Shown here: positions 47,677 through 56,292 of the stretch, in pieces
How the letters are laid out: each line of letters opens with the position of its first letter
Numbering within the stretch: position 1 is the first letter of the stretch
DNA from: Planctomycetota bacterium
Lineage (GTDB): Bacteria; Planctomycetota; Phycisphaerae; FEN-1346
DNA: 64,000 bases
Assembly: GCA_030602705.1 (NCBI GenBank)
Contig: JAUVZF010000010.1
Span: forward strand, 1 to 64,000
Direction of reading: 5' to 3'
Notes under the pieces: generated by a model
Databases searched by the model: none
What the model was told of the DNA's origin: nothing
Seen by the model: only the letters and a program-made list of their open reading frames with translations
Program-made: the position numbers and the translations under genes

Positions 47677-48833
47677 GGGGCAGCCTCCTCCTCGCGTGCG
47701 CCCGCCAGGGCGTCGGCGAGGTCGGCTACAAGATCGTCGGGGTCCTCCAGGCCCACCGACAGGCGTACGAGCCGGTCGTCGATGCCCAAGGCCTCCCGCT
47801 CCCCGGGTGGGTACGGGAGGTGGGTCATCCGGGCCGGCAGCGTGATGATGCTCTCGACGGCGCCGAGGCTGACGGCCAGCGTCCAGACACGAGTGCGGTT
47901 GCAGAGCGCCGTACCAGAGAGGCCCTCGCGGAGCCGAAACGAGAGGATCGCGCCCGGCCCGTCGGCTTGGCGGCGGTGGACCTCGGCGCCGGCGAGATCG
48001 GCGGCGCCGGGCCAGAGGACCTGCTCGACCTCCTCCTGCCGGACCAGCCACTCGGCGATGCGGGCGGCCGTGGCCTGGCCGCGCTCCAGACGCACGCCCA
48101 GCGTCTTCATCCCGCGCATCAGAAGCCAGCAGTCCATCGGCCCGGGGATGGCGCCGACGGCGTTCTGGATGCGCCCCAGCCGCTTCGCCAAGTCCGGGTC
48201 GCGGCAGGCGGCCAGGCCGACGATGAGGTCGCTGTGCCCGCCCAGGAACTTCGTGGCGCTGTGGATGACCAGGTCGGCCCCGGCCTCCAGCGGCCGCTGG
48301 AGCCACGGCGACATAAACGTGTTGTCTACCATCAGGAGGGCGCCGCGGCGGTGGGCGATGTCCGACAGGGCCCGCAGGTCCGTGATCCGCATCATCGGGT
48401 TCGAAGGCGTCTCGACGAAAACCGCCGCCGTGCGGGCCGTGAAGGCACGCTCGGTCGCCTTGAGGTCGCCCGTGTCGAGGAACGTGGTCGTGATACCCAG
48501 GTCCTCGTAGATCCGCGTCAGCAGGCGGTAGGTGCCGCCGTACAGCCCCGCGGTCGCAATAACGTGGTCGCCTGTCTTCAGTAGCGCGAGGCACGACGAG
48601 ATCGCCGCCATGCCCGAGGCGAAGGCGAACCCGTGTTCGCCCGCCTCCAGGCTCGCGATGTACCGCTCGAGCACCGCGCGCGTCGGGTTGCCGGAGCGCG
48701 AGTAGTCGTACCCCTTGTTCGCCCCGACGGCGTCCTGGGCGAAGGTCGAGACCTGGTAAATCGGCACGCTGACCGCGCCGGTGTACTCGCAGGTGCCGCC
48801 GGGATGGTGGATCAGTTGGGTCGCGCGTTTCAT
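47673..48833 (-). CDS. Cystathionine gamma-synthase/lyase family enzyme
   Basis: A 386-residue paralogue of the downstream gene. It starts MKRATQLIHHPGGTCEYTGAV, has the tyrosine-bearing GYDYSRSGNPTR motif, FASGMAAISS, the PLP lysine in HSATKFLGGHSD and SLGAVESIITLPA. The opening and motif order favour a cystathionine gamma-lyase/synthase of the MccB/MetB group. GAGG precedes the ATG. Together with cysK it could run cysteine-homocysteine exchange in either direction. Confidence 0.9.
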   Translation of the reverse strand: MKRATQLIHHPGGTCEYTGAVSVPIYQVSTFAQDAVGANKGYDYSRSGNPTRAVLERYIASLEAGEHGFAFASGMAAISSCLALLKTGDHVIATAGLYGGTYRLLTRIYEDLGITTTFLDTGDLKATERAFTARTAAVFVETPSNPMMRITDLRALSDIAHRRGALLMVDNTFMSPWLQRPLEAGADLVIHSATKFLGGHSDLIVGLAACRDPDLAKRLGRIQNAVGAIPGPMDCWLLMRGMKTLGVRLERGQATAARIAEWLVRQEEVEQVLWPGAADLAGAEVHRRQADGPGAILSFRLREGLSGTALCNRTRVWTLAVSLGAVESIITLPARMTHLPYPPGEREALGIDDRLVRLSVGLEDPDDLVADLADALAGAREEEAAP

Positions 48834-48849
48834 GGTCGCCTCGTACCGG

Positions 48850-49776
<927 letters not shown>

Positions 49777-49817
49777 CGGTTGCACCTCCTTCGTGTCGGC
49801 CCCGCCGCCGACGGGCG

Positions 49818-50657
49818 CTACACGCTGACGGGGTGTTCCTGTTTGCGAGGCTCCTTGCTTTCCCGGCCCAGCAGCGACAGGGTCACCTCGGCGCCCTTGT
49901 GGCCCGATAGCAGCATCGCACCGAACGTCGGCCCCATCCTCGGCAGGCCGTGGATGGCGCTGACGGCCATGCCGATGGCCACCAGACCGGGGTGCACCTC
50001 GCCGGTCCGCTCGACGACGGCGTCCTCGCTGCGCGCCACCCACATCGGCCCTTCGCCGCGCAGTTCCAGCATACCGCGCCGCGCCAGCGCGCAGGCCACG
50101 TGGGCCTCGTGGCCGGTGGCGTCCACGACCACCTTCGATTCCAGGGCCACCGGGTCCACGCACGTGATTTGCCGCGGCAGCGACTGGACGGGCGTCCAGT
50201 TGATGACCACGCCGGCCACGCGGCCCTCCTCGCGCAGGACCACGTCCTCGACGCTCGTCATGTTGGCGAAGGCCACCCCCGCGTCGCACGCTGCGGCAAT
50301 GAGCCGCGAGCACGCGTGCGGGGCGTCCGCCACGTACAGGCCCTCGGCCGCCTCCTCGTACGGCACGCCAAGTTCGTCCAGGACCTGGTGGGCGGGCGCG
50401 CGAACCGTGACCTTGTTCATCAGGTACCCGCCGATCCAGAACCCCCCGCCCAGGTAGTTGTTGCGCTCGACGACCAGCACCTTGACGCCGCGCTCCGCCA
50501 GGCGCTTGGCGCAGAGGAGGCCGCTGGGACCGGCGCCGGCGATGACCACGTCGCTTTCGACGCAGGAGTCGAACGCCTGCGCGAACGACCTCACGATGGC
50601 GCGCGTCACGTCCTTCTCGCTTGTTTCATGGAACAGCCGCTTCGGGGACTCGCTCAT
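49818..50657 (-). CDS. thi4: Thiazole synthase, Thi4 family, with active-site cysteine
   Basis: Thi4 makes the adenylated thiazole precursor of thiamine from NAD, glycine and a sulfur source. The 279-residue protein has the FAD/NAD fold start [33 protein letters not shown], and the C-terminal [16 protein letters not shown]. At the sulfur-donor position, where archaeal sulfide-dependent enzymes have histidine (HVDP) and yeast has cysteine (CMDP), this protein reads TCVDP with C166. It could therefore be a single-turnover suicide enzyme. The ATG at 50657 has AAAGGA upstream. It lies between a nifS fragment and cysK. Confidence 0.88.
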   Translation of the reverse strand: MSESPKRLFHETSEKDVTRAIVRSFAQAFDSCVESDVVIAGAGPSGLLCAKRLAERGVKVLVVERNNYLGGGFWIGGYLMNKVTVRAPAHQVLDELGVPYEEAAEGLYVADAPHACSRLIAAACDAGVAFANMTSVEDVVLREEGRVAGVVINWTPVQSLPRQITCVDPVALESKVVVDATGHEAHVACALARRGMLELRGEGPMWVARSEDAVVERTGEVHPGLVAIGMAVSAIHGLPRMGPTFGAMLLSGHKGAEVTLSLLGRESKEPRKQEHPVSV

Positions 50658-50677
50658 GTCTTTTCCTTTCTGCATCA

Positions 50678-50947
50678 TTATCTAACGTACCCGATGACGC
50701 CGAGGCCGACGATGAGCGGCACGGCCTCCGTGCCGCAGGAGGTGAAAATGATCTCGGCCGGATGGCACCCGAGCAGGTCGGCGAGTTGCTCTCGGGCGCG
50801 GTCCACGGCCTTGGCCACTTGGCCACCGAAGGTGTGGATGCTCGACGGGTTGCCGTACAGGGCCGTCAGGTACGGCATCATGGCCTCGCGCACCTCCGGT
50901 GCCACGGCCGTGGTGGCGTTGTTGTCGAGGTAGATGTCGTCCTTCAC
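50678..50947 (-). pseudogene. nifS: Cysteine desulfurase N-terminal fragment
   Basis: The 89-codon frame starts with the NifS/IscS signature IYLDNNATTAVAPEVREAM, continues with YGNPSSIHTFG and IIFTSCGTEA, then switches to an unrelated tail ([14 protein letters not shown]) and stops. The intact enzyme has about 390 residues, with the PLP lysine and catalytic cysteine in the missing part, so no desulfurase activity is possible. GAGGAGA precedes the GTG start. It abuts thi4 and is probably still transcribed as its leader gene. Confidence 0.88.
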
Positions 50948-51032
50948 CGCAGTTCTCCTCTGTGACTCGGCGGGGGCATGGCCCCCCTGGGGGTGCCCTC
51001 CCGCGCGCGTCTGGCCCCGCGAGGGCCTATAA

Positions 51033-51054
51033 GACTATCCCGGCCGGGCTAGTC
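51033..51054. promoter_or_regulatory. 22-bp palindrome upstream of the sulfur operon
   Basis: GACTA and TAGTC flank a CCCGGCCGGG core with one unmatched base on each side. It lies about 86 bp before the nifS-fragment start, beside an AT-rich stretch (near 51055-51075), in the gap between the operon and rrf2. It may be an operator; GACT/AGTC half-sites also occur in IscR-type operators, though with shorter spacing. Confidence 0.5.
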
Positions 51055-51235
51055 ATATTTATGTCGCAAGAAAAATGCTCACGGCCTGCTCTCATGGTTC
51101 CACTGTGTGCACAAACGGCCCCTTCGCCTGTCGCAATGCGTCCTTCCCAGGTATCCGGGTTCCTCGCCGAAGCGTTGGCTCGTGGCGGCCTCGGAAGGGC
51201 AGGACGCGGAGGGCCCCGGGGTCGGTGCCGCTGCG

Positions 51236-51700
51236 TCAGATGCCCCATGCGGCCGAGGAGGCCGCCGGGTCCCTCTCCTTTTGCTTCGCCCGCTCCACAA
51301 GGTCGGCAAACGTCGTGTCATCGAAGACGCCGGAGATGGCGGTCCGGGCCCGTTCCCACATCGGGAGGAACACGCAGTCGCCGAACAGGGGGCACTCGGG
51401 GCCGGCGCTTTCGACCAGGCAATGGACGGGCCCGATGGCCCCCTGGATGGCCTGGATGATCTCGCCCACGGCGATGTCGGCCGGGTCCCGGGCCAGCAGG
51501 TACCCCCCCTGGGCACCGCGCCGCGAGACCACGTAGCCGGCCTGCTTCAACTGGCCGAGGATGATTTCGAGAAACCGCGGCGGGATGGCCTGGACCCGGG
51601 CGATCTCGGCCACGCTCACGGGCTCGGACCCGCCCCGCCGGGCGAGTTCGAAGATGGCCCGCAACCCGTACTGGCATTTCTGCGAGATCAGCATGGTCAT
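51236..51700 (-). CDS. Rrf2-family transcriptional regulator with cluster cysteines
   Basis: A 154-residue winged-helix regulator of the IscR/CymR/RirA family. It starts MTMLISQKCQYGLRAIFELA, has the recognition region IPPRFLEIILGQLKQAGYVVSRRG and three cysteines in HCLVESAGPECPLFGDC (C-x8-C-x5-C), which could hold an iron-sulfur cluster. Neighbouring sulfur genes point to control of sulfur or cysteine metabolism. The start is one of two close ATGs (51700, 51694). A near-consensus promoter lies directly upstream. Confidence 0.92.
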   Translation of the reverse strand: MTMLISQKCQYGLRAIFELARRGGSEPVSVAEIARVQAIPPRFLEIILGQLKQAGYVVSRRGAQGGYLLARDPADIAVGEIIQAIQGAIGPVHCLVESAGPECPLFGDCVFLPMWERARTAISGVFDDTTFADLVERAKQKERDPAASSAAWGI

Positions 51701-51703
51701 TAG

Positions 51704-51751
51704 CCCTAGTATTCCGATTGGTATTATGGGCCACCGCGAGTGGTCTGTCAA
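51704..51751 (-). promoter_or_regulatory. rrf2 promoter with overlapping operator
   Basis: On the minus strand TTGACA (51746-51751), a 17-bp spacer and CATAAT (51723-51728) form a near-perfect vegetative promoter. A 27-bp motif (51704-51730), core TATTCCGATTGG, covers the -10 and the start point. The same motif overlaps the cysH promoter, so the regulator probably represses both. Confidence 0.8.
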
Positions 51752-51836
51752 GGGTTTTTCGGCCGTGTTCCCATCTTTTCCGGCCGTGTTCCGCCAACCC
51801 CCGAAAGCAAGCCGCTTTTTCTTTCGGAAAACGGGC

Positions 51837-51883
51837 TTGACGGGGAGCGCTTATTACCTTACTATTCCGACTGGAGCAGTTGG
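51837..51883 (+). promoter_or_regulatory. cysH promoter with overlapping operator
   Basis: TTGACG (51837-51842), a 17-bp spacer and TACTAT (51860-51865) form a good vegetative promoter. A second copy of the 27-bp motif (51857-51883), core TATTCCGACTGG, overlaps the -10. Read along the plus strand, the two motif copies match at about 17 of 27 positions. Confidence 0.78.
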
Positions 51884-52118
51884 GTATTGTCGGGCGGCCT
51901 TTTCGCAGACGGGAAAGGAATCGGTAAGAACCTCGGCGGAAGGGCGGAGTCGGCCAGCCTTTCCGTAGATAGGTGATGGGGCCGGTGAGGCTTCTGGTGC
52001 CGGGGACGAAATCGGCGGGCCGGGCACCTGGCGGCGGGGCTCGGCGTAGACAAGCCTGGTCGGCACTGCACGTGTACATGGACGGCGAAGCAAGCAACAC
52101 TGGGCAAGGAACCCCGTC
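51884..52118 (+). other. Long leader of the cysH transcript
   Basis: From the predicted start point the leader is about 245 nt. GGAAAGG (51913-51919) can pair with CCTTTCC (51959-51965), enclosing GC-rich sub-stems. The length suggests a regulatory RNA element, but I do not recognise a known riboswitch consensus. No short upstream gene is obvious. Confidence 0.35.
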
Positions 52119-52904
52119 GTGGCCTCGAACATTAACGCTACGCGGACCGGGACGCGACTCGACATCCCGGAGACGCAGTGTTTACCGGTGGACGACCTGA
52201 TGGCGGCGGCCGTCTCCGCCCTTGTTGACGGCCTGACCTTCAAGGAGAAGATCGACCGGTCGCTCGGGCTCATCGAGGCCGCCCGCAAGGACTTCGGCGA
52301 CGGCCTCGTGGTGGCGAACAGCCTCGGCGCGGGCGTGGTCTGGCACTTGGCGCAGCGCGTCGACCCCGCCATCCGCGGCTTCTGCGTCGTGACGCGCCAT
52401 GCGTTTCCCGAAACCATCCGACACCTTGAACAAACCTTGCAGCGCTACCCCCAACTGAAGGTGTACCGTGGCGACCCCGACGTGCCGTGCGACCTGTACC
52501 GGACGGACCCGGACCGGTGCTGCCAGTTGCTGAAGGTCGAGCCGACGCGCCGGGCCGTCCGCGAGATGGGCGTGGAGTGTCTCGTCTCGGGCGTCCGATG
52601 CACCTCGGGCCGCCAGCGGGCCGGCCTCAGAGAGGTCGAGGACCGCGGCGACGGGCTGCTCCGCCTGTACCCGATCCTTCCGTGGCACGAGCACGAGGTG
52701 TGGAAGTACGCGGCCCTGAACAAGGTGGACGTGAACCCGTTGTACGCGAAGGGGTACCGGTCGCTCGGCTGCGCGCCGTGCACGCGAGTGACCGCGTCCG
52801 GGGAAGTCGAGCGTGCCGGCCGGTGGATCGGCACGAGCAAGTGCGGCGGTGAGTGCGGCATCCACACCAAGCCGCTTAAGTTCAAGGACGGGGCCGGAAT
52901 CTGA
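52119..52904 (+). CDS. cysH: Assimilatory adenylylsulfate (APS) reductase
   Basis: The enzyme reduces APS to sulfite with thioredoxin. The 261-residue protein carries the [4Fe-4S]-type cysteines that mark APS (rather than PAPS) reductases: C134-C135 in DRCCQLLKVEP and C218/C221 in GCAPCTRV. The catalytic cysteine is C246 in ECGIH. The PP-loop region NSLGAGVVWHL differs from the usual SFGAE form. The GTG at 52119 has AAGGA eight bases upstream. It precedes the sulfite reductase gene, so both steps to sulfide are encoded together; ATP sulfurylase is not in the window. Confidence 0.9.
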   Translation: MASNINATRTGTRLDIPETQCLPVDDLMAAAVSALVDGLTFKEKIDRSLGLIEAARKDFGDGLVVANSLGAGVVWHLAQRVDPAIRGFCVVTRHAFPETIRHLEQTLQRYPQLKVYRGDPDVPCDLYRTDPDRCCQLLKVEPTRRAVREMGVECLVSGVRCTSGRQRAGLREVEDRGDGLLRLYPILPWHEHEVWKYAALNKVDVNPLYAKGYRSLGCAPCTRVTASGEVERAGRWIGTSKCGGECGIHTKPLKFKDGAGI

Positions 52905-52964
52905 GCGACCGGCCAGCGTTGACCGCGCTGCCCCGGCGGCGCTTGCCAAGGGGTGCCCTTCATC

Positions 52965-54326
52965 ATGGTTGACCGATACGACGCCATCCCGTTCCCCTGC
53001 CGCCGGGTGCCGGATGATGCCGGTCTGGCCCGGCTGCTGGGCCTCTATCCTCAACGTCAGGAAGGGCTCTGGATGCAGCGGACCAAGATTCTGGGCGGGG
53101 CCCTGGCCGCAGACGCGTGGCGTGGACTGGCCGGCGTTGCCCGCCGGTACACGCCCGAGACACCGCTCCACCTGACGACGCGGCAGGACATCGAGATCCA
53201 CGATGTCGCCACCGACCTCATCCCGCAGGTCCAGGCAACCCTGGCCGACGTCGGCGTCACCTGCAAGGGCGCGTGCGGCGACACGCCGCGCAACGTCACC
53301 GTGTGCCCGGGCAGCGGCGCTCGGGGCGGGTGCCCGGACCTTCGGCCGCTGGCGTGGCAGGTTCGCCGGCACCTGGAGGCAACCGAGGGCATCTGCGCGC
53401 TGCCGCGCAAGTTCAAAATCTCGTTCTCGGCCTGCCGGGAGGCGTGCGGCGGTCCGTGGATCAACGATCTGGGGTTCGTGGCCGAGCGGCGCGACGGCCA
53501 ATGGGGCTTTCGGGTCATCGGGGCAGGGTCGCTGGGTGCCCGGCCGGCGACCGGCGTCCTGCTTTACGACTGGATCGACCCGGCGGACGTCCTTCCGCTC
53601 GTCGCGGCCGCCATCGATTTCTTCGCCGAGCACGGCGACCGCGAGAATCGCCGACGCGCCCGGCTGCGGCACGTGCGCGAGCGCATGGGCGATGGCCCGT
53701 TTCTCGATGCGCTAAGCAAGGTCTTCGCCGCGAAGCGGAACGAGGCATCCTGGCCGGAGAGCGAGGACCTGCCGGCCCCGGAGCGGGGACTGAACGCCCG
53801 GGCCGTCCTGACATTTGTCAATGGGAACGTCTCGCCCGAGGCCGCCGACGCGCTGGCCGACCTGGCCGACCAGGAAAACCTCCGGGTCCGCATCGCCTGC
53901 GATCACCGCGTCATGGTGTACGGCCGGGATGATCAGGCGGTCCGGTCGGCCGTCGGGGAGCACCCGGCCTTGGCCGACGCCGCCCGCCCGCAGGTCTCCG
54001 TGGTGGCCTGCCCCGGCAGCCGATGGTGTCGCCGCGGCTTGGCACGGACCGACCGGCTGGCCGACCAGGTCCGGAACCGATTCGCCGGGCGACTCGACAC
54101 CCGCAAGACCGTCTGCCTCTCCGGCTGCCCGAACGGCTGTGCCCATACGCGGGTGGCCGACATCGGCCTGATGGGAGCGCAGGTCCGCACCGACGGCAAG
54201 CCGCGGGAGGTCTGGAACCTCTACACGGGCGGCGGCATGGGCCGGACGCCTGCCTTGGCCGAGCAGGTCGCAGCCAAACTCTCCGCCGACGAGGTCCTGG
54301 ACCGGATCGCCGCCTGCGCCGAATGA
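52965..54326 (+). CDS. Siroheme sulfite/nitrite reductase-type protein
   Basis: A 453-residue NirA/Sir-family hemoprotein. The ferredoxin-like half-domains are recognisable (LHLTTRQDIEIHDV; KISFSACREACGGPWINDLG), and the siroheme-[4Fe-4S] ligands are CPGSRWCRRG and CLSGCPNGC near the C terminus. Next to APS reductase and cysK, sulfite reduction to sulfide is the best reading; the sequence does not exclude nitrite. The protein is shorter than typical plant-type Sir (about 550-600). The ATG at 52965 was preferred to a GTG at 52953 that sits too close to the AAGGGG. Confidence 0.88.
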   Translation: MVDRYDAIPFPCRRVPDDAGLARLLGLYPQRQEGLWMQRTKILGGALAADAWRGLAGVARRYTPETPLHLTTRQDIEIHDVATDLIPQVQATLADVGVTCKGACGDTPRNVTVCPGSGARGGCPDLRPLAWQVRRHLEATEGICALPRKFKISFSACREACGGPWINDLGFVAERRDGQWGFRVIGAGSLGARPATGVLLYDWIDPADVLPLVAAAIDFFAEHGDRENRRRARLRHVRERMGDGPFLDALSKVFAAKRNEASWPESEDLPAPERGLNARAVLTFVNGNVSPEAADALADLADQENLRVRIACDHRVMVYGRDDQAVRSAVGEHPALADAARPQVSVVACPGSRWCRRGLARTDRLADQVRNRFAGRLDTRKTVCLSGCPNGCAHTRVADIGLMGAQVRTDGKPREVWNLYTGGGMGRTPALAEQVAAKLSADEVLDRIAACAE

Positions 54327-54382
54327 CTGGAACGGGTCGGCGCAGCCCGCCCGGCCCCGTCGCGCGCGATTTGGGGCGAATG

Positions 54383-54411
54383 TTGCGGCGACGCGTCCGG
54401 TCGGCTATCAT
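54383..54411 (+). promoter_or_regulatory. Promoter of the metal-efflux operon
   Basis: TTGCGG (54383-54388), a 17-bp spacer and TATCAT (54406-54411) precede the operon by about 60 bp. No obvious metal-regulator dyad is visible. Confidence 0.6.
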
Positions 54412-54473
54412 GGAAGTCAGACCCACACGGGTTGCCACGACGGTCTTGGTTGGACGGCGAGCAAGGAGGACCG

Positions 54474-55934
54474 ATGGTGCACCGGCTTGCCATCGCAACG
54501 GCGGCGCTGGCGCTGGCGGCAGGGTGCGCGGTGCCGAGCGAACACCGCTTGCGCGAGGCCGCCGACCAGGTTGAGCAATCGTATCGGTACCGGACGGCGT
54601 CGAAGGCAGAAGCCGAGGCCGCCGGCCCCCTTCCCGCGCTGGGCGCTGGCGCCACGCTCCGGGATTACCTGGAGTACGCCGCCCTGAATAACCCGGGCCT
54701 GGAGGCGGCGTTCTATCGTTGGCAAGCGGCCCTGGAGCAGATTCCGCAGGCCCGCGCCTTGCCGGACCCCACGTTCACCTATCGCTATTACATTCGGGAG
54801 GTTGAAACGCGCGTGGGCCCGCAGCGTCAGGCGTTCGGCCTTCATCAGCGGTTCCCGTGGCCGTCGAAGTTGTATCACCAGGCCGGTGCCGCCGCCGAGG
54901 CCGCGCGGTCGGCCCACGCCCGGTACGAGGCGGCCAAGGTTCACCTGTTCTATCGCGTGAAGCACGCCTACTACGAGTATTACTACCTGAAACGGGCCAT
55001 CGACCTGGTCCGCGAGAACCGCGACCTGGTCCGGTACCTGGAGGGCGTGGCCCGCCGGCGGTATGAGGTGGCGGCTGCACGGTATCCCGACGTCATCCGG
55101 GCCCAGGTGGAACTGGGGAAACTGGACGACCGGCTCCGGACGCTCGAGGACCTGCGCCAGCCGATGGCGTCGCACCTGAACGCGGCCCTCGGGCGGCCCA
55201 CGCGGGAGCCCCTGCCTTGGCCGAAGGAGGTTCCGCACGAGGCCCCTGCGGCGGATGACGAGGAGATGCTGGCCTGGCTTCGCGAGCACAACCCGGAACT
55301 GGAGGCCCTGAAGCACGAGATCGCCCGAGCCGAACAGGGTGTCCGCCTGGCCGAGCAGAACTACTACCCCGACGTCACCGTCGGCGTCGACCACATCCAG
55401 ACCGACGAGGCCCTCATGCCCGCCGTGCGCGACAGCGGCAAGGACCCGGTCGTCGCCATGTTCAGCGTCGCGCTGCCCGTCTGGTACGAGAAGTATGATG
55501 CCGCCCTGCGCGAGGCCCGAGCCCGGCACTGGGACACCATCCGGTCGCGCGACGAGCGCGAGAACGTCCTGGCCGCCGAGGTCAGGATGGTGCTCTACCG
55601 AGTCCGCGACGCCGAGCGCAAGGTGGACCTGTTCCGCGATACGCTCGTCCCGAAGGCCCGGCAGTCGCTGAAGGCGACCGAGGCGGCCTTCCGGGCCGGC
55701 AACGCCAACTTCGTAGACCTGGTGGACGCCGAGCGTGTCTTGCTGGAGTTTCAACTGTCCCAGGAACGGGCCCTGGCCGACCAGGCCCAGCACGTGGCCC
55801 GCCTCGAGATGCTCGTCGGCCGCCCGATGCGGCCGGCCGCCGACGGACCGGCGGCGGAGGACGAGCCCGCCGACGCGAAACCCGCCGCGACTGTGAGTCC
55901 GAACCCCGACGCCTCGAAAGGAGACGCCCGATGA
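54474..55934 (+). CDS. TolC/CusC-type outer-membrane efflux lipoprotein
   Basis: The outer-membrane channel of a tripartite metal-efflux pump. The 486-residue protein starts MVHRLAIATAALALAAGC, a lipoprotein signal with lipobox LAAGC, and has the two long helical-hairpin repeats of the OEP family (LRDYLEYAALNNPGLEAA; the second around MLAWLREHNPELEAL). Length is typical. AAGGAGG precedes the ATG. Its stop overlaps the next gene's start (ATGA), and the order OMP, lipoprotein, CusB, CusA indicates one operon. Confidence 0.9.
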   Translation: MVHRLAIATAALALAAGCAVPSEHRLREAADQVEQSYRYRTASKAEAEAAGPLPALGAGATLRDYLEYAALNNPGLEAAFYRWQAALEQIPQARALPDPTFTYRYYIREVETRVGPQRQAFGLHQRFPWPSKLYHQAGAAAEAARSAHARYEAAKVHLFYRVKHAYYEYYYLKRAIDLVRENRDLVRYLEGVARRRYEVAAARYPDVIRAQVELGKLDDRLRTLEDLRQPMASHLNAALGRPTREPLPWPKEVPHEAPAADDEEMLAWLREHNPELEALKHEIARAEQGVRLAEQNYYPDVTVGVDHIQTDEALMPAVRDSGKDPVVAMFSVALPVWYEKYDAALREARARHWDTIRSRDERENVLAAEVRMVLYRVRDAERKVDLFRDTLVPKARQSLKATEAAFRAGNANFVDLVDAERVLLEFQLSQERALADQAQHVARLEMLVGRPMRPAADGPAAEDEPADAKPAATVSPNPDASKGDAR

Positions 55935-56257
55935 AACACCTGCCTTGTGTGTGGAGTGGCATCGCGGTCACCATCTTGTTGGGCGGCGTGTTGTCCGGCT
56001 GCCAGCCGGGCGAGCCCGCACCGCCCGCCGAACCGTCCCGGCAGGGGGAGGCCGCCGCCGGGGAGATCGCCCAGAAGACCTGTCCCGTGATGGGCGGACC
56101 GATCAACCCGGAGATCTACGTGGACCATGAGGGCCGGCGCATCTATTTCTGTTGCCAGGCCTGCGTGGCCAAGTTCAAGGCGGACCCCGAGAAGTACCTC
56201 GCCAAAGTGGACGAAGAACTGAAGGGCGGCCCGGCCGAGACCCCGCCGCAGAAGTAG
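55931..56257 (+). CDS. YHS/TRASH-like metal-binding lipoprotein
   Basis: A 108-residue protein with a signal peptide and lipobox LSGC, then a compact metal-binding module: CPVMGGPINPEIYVDHEGRR and YFCCQACVAKFKADPEKY. The cysteine arrangement matches YHS/TRASH-type heavy-metal sites. It overlaps the channel gene by four bases. It probably captures metal in the periplasm for the pump, playing the role that CusF fills elsewhere by a different fold. Confidence 0.82.
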   Translation: MKHLPCVWSGIAVTILLGGVLSGCQPGEPAPPAEPSRQGEAAAGEIAQKTCPVMGGPINPEIYVDHEGRRIYFCCQACVAKFKADPEKYLAKVDEELKGGPAETPPQK

Positions 56258-56292
56258 CGGCCGAACCCCGGCCGAGACGCGGAGACGCCGCC

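Noticed and set aside
51884-52118. Cobalamin riboswitch in the cysH leader
   Set aside because: A stretch GGAAAGGAATCGGTAAGAA is reminiscent of the start of such switches, but the B12-box and the conserved GCCACTG element are not found.
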